From Intestinimonas massiliensis (ex Afouda et al. 2020) (GTDB lineage Bacteria > Bacillota > Clostridia > Oscillospirales > Oscillospiraceae), in NCBI RefSeq assembly GCF_900626285.1, contig NZ_LR131147.1, forward strand, positions 1,972,444 to 2,024,040: DNA of 51,597 nt. The letters are read 5' to 3'. The stretch's first letter is position 1, and every line of letters begins with the position of its first letter. Made by a program: the position numbers and the translations under genes. Shown piece by piece: positions 51,471 to 51,597 of the stretch. The notes below the pieces were generated by a model that searched no databases, was not told the DNA's origin, and saw only the letters and a list, made by a program, of their open reading frames with translations.

Positions 51471-51597
51471 CCACTTCCATACTCTTTCAATTTGACCGGC
51501 GCTTGCGCGGCGGTCTTTTTGTTTTGCTCTCTTTCGCCTCCTACTAAGGTTGCAAACTTTCCTCAATTCCCTGTTGACTTTTTATTTGCAGACTTAG

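Larger units (their letters stand above)
49980..51594 (+). mobile_element. Second IS110-family insertion sequence
   Basis: A complete IS110 element of about 1615 bp. The CT cores are at 49980-49981 and 51593-51594. The left end starts ATTACAATA like copy B, followed by a hairpin with the same CAGCCAG-like loop (stem near 50005-50029). The right end TTTGCAGACT resembles the copy A/B end TTAGCAGGTCT. It is inserted opposite to the ICE operon, directly 5' of the ribosome-binding site of the gene at 49325. The window ends three bases after the right core. Confidence 0.85.

Noticed and set aside
36865..51597. Complete conjugation secretion system
   Set aside because: No VirB4, VirD4 or VirB6-like genes are visible; only the DNA-processing and cell-wall part of the ICE lies in this window.

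Overview
The window looks like a mosaic of nested mobile elements from a gut-type Clostridia bacterium (Bacillota, probably Oscillospirales or Lachnospirales). This rests on the strong AGGAGG ribosome-binding sites, moderate GC content, and a conjugation-associated gene set (DUF4315, DUF4366, TopB, LtrC/ArdC, TTRAP, ArdA-YodL) typical of Tn1549-like integrative conjugative elements (ICEs). The taxon is inferred from gene content only. Both window ends lie at IS110-family elements, so this is probably a contig that broke at repeats.

Layout. 1-137: the 3' end of an IS110 element (copy A). 139-4383: a decaying integrative mobilizable element with a MOBQ-type relaxase truncated by copy A, an RSF1010-like oriT, a DUF3847 protein, an excisionase, an XRE repressor with paired operators, and a tyrosine integrase carrying a one-base frameshift. 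4544-11071: a small membrane protein, a macro-domain/HTH protein, a Y-family polymerase with a YolD-like partner, a von Willebrand A protein, a SIMPL protein, then MobC and a second (MOBP-type) relaxase. 11266-33329: a long plus-strand defence operon. It contains a small XRE regulator and a type 1 BREX system (brxA, brxB, brxC, pglX, pglZ, brxL). A DUF4238 gene lies between pglX and pglZ, and an IS110 element (copy B) sits on the minus strand just after pglX. Five further genes follow, including a NYN-type nuclease and a DinG/XPD-type helicase. A strong terminator closes the operon. 33638-35456: a MarR regulator and a MATE efflux pump. 35692-36684: a SLOG/DUF1273 protein and an XRE regulator. 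36959-49966: a minus-strand ICE operon for DNA processing, anti-restriction and cell-wall passage. 49980-51594: another IS110-family element.

The most interesting signal is in the IS110 elements. Upstream of each intact transposase is a conserved non-coding segment that fits a bridge RNA. The variable positions where target guides should lie match the DNA the element is sitting in. For copy B both halves match: 7 nt plus core on the left and 5 nt plus core on the right. For the second element the left guide matches 8 nt. In both cases the matched target is the Shine-Dalgarno sequence of the next gene, read antisense. The element lands immediately 5' of that site and leaves it usable. This suggests guide RNAs programmed to recognise ribosome-binding sites. 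Copy B also carries an exact 143-bp tandem duplication of its left end that doubles the target-binding loop.

How the genes fit together. The ICE carries BREX as cargo. PglX should methylate host DNA, while BrxA, BrxB, BrxC, PglZ and BrxL act with it to block phage. The NYN nuclease/helicase tail is co-transcribed and may be a second defence layer. ArdA and ArdC-like proteins should help the ICE evade restriction in a recipient. The truncated relaxase and frameshifted integrase suggest that the inner mobilizable element is no longer mobile by itself.
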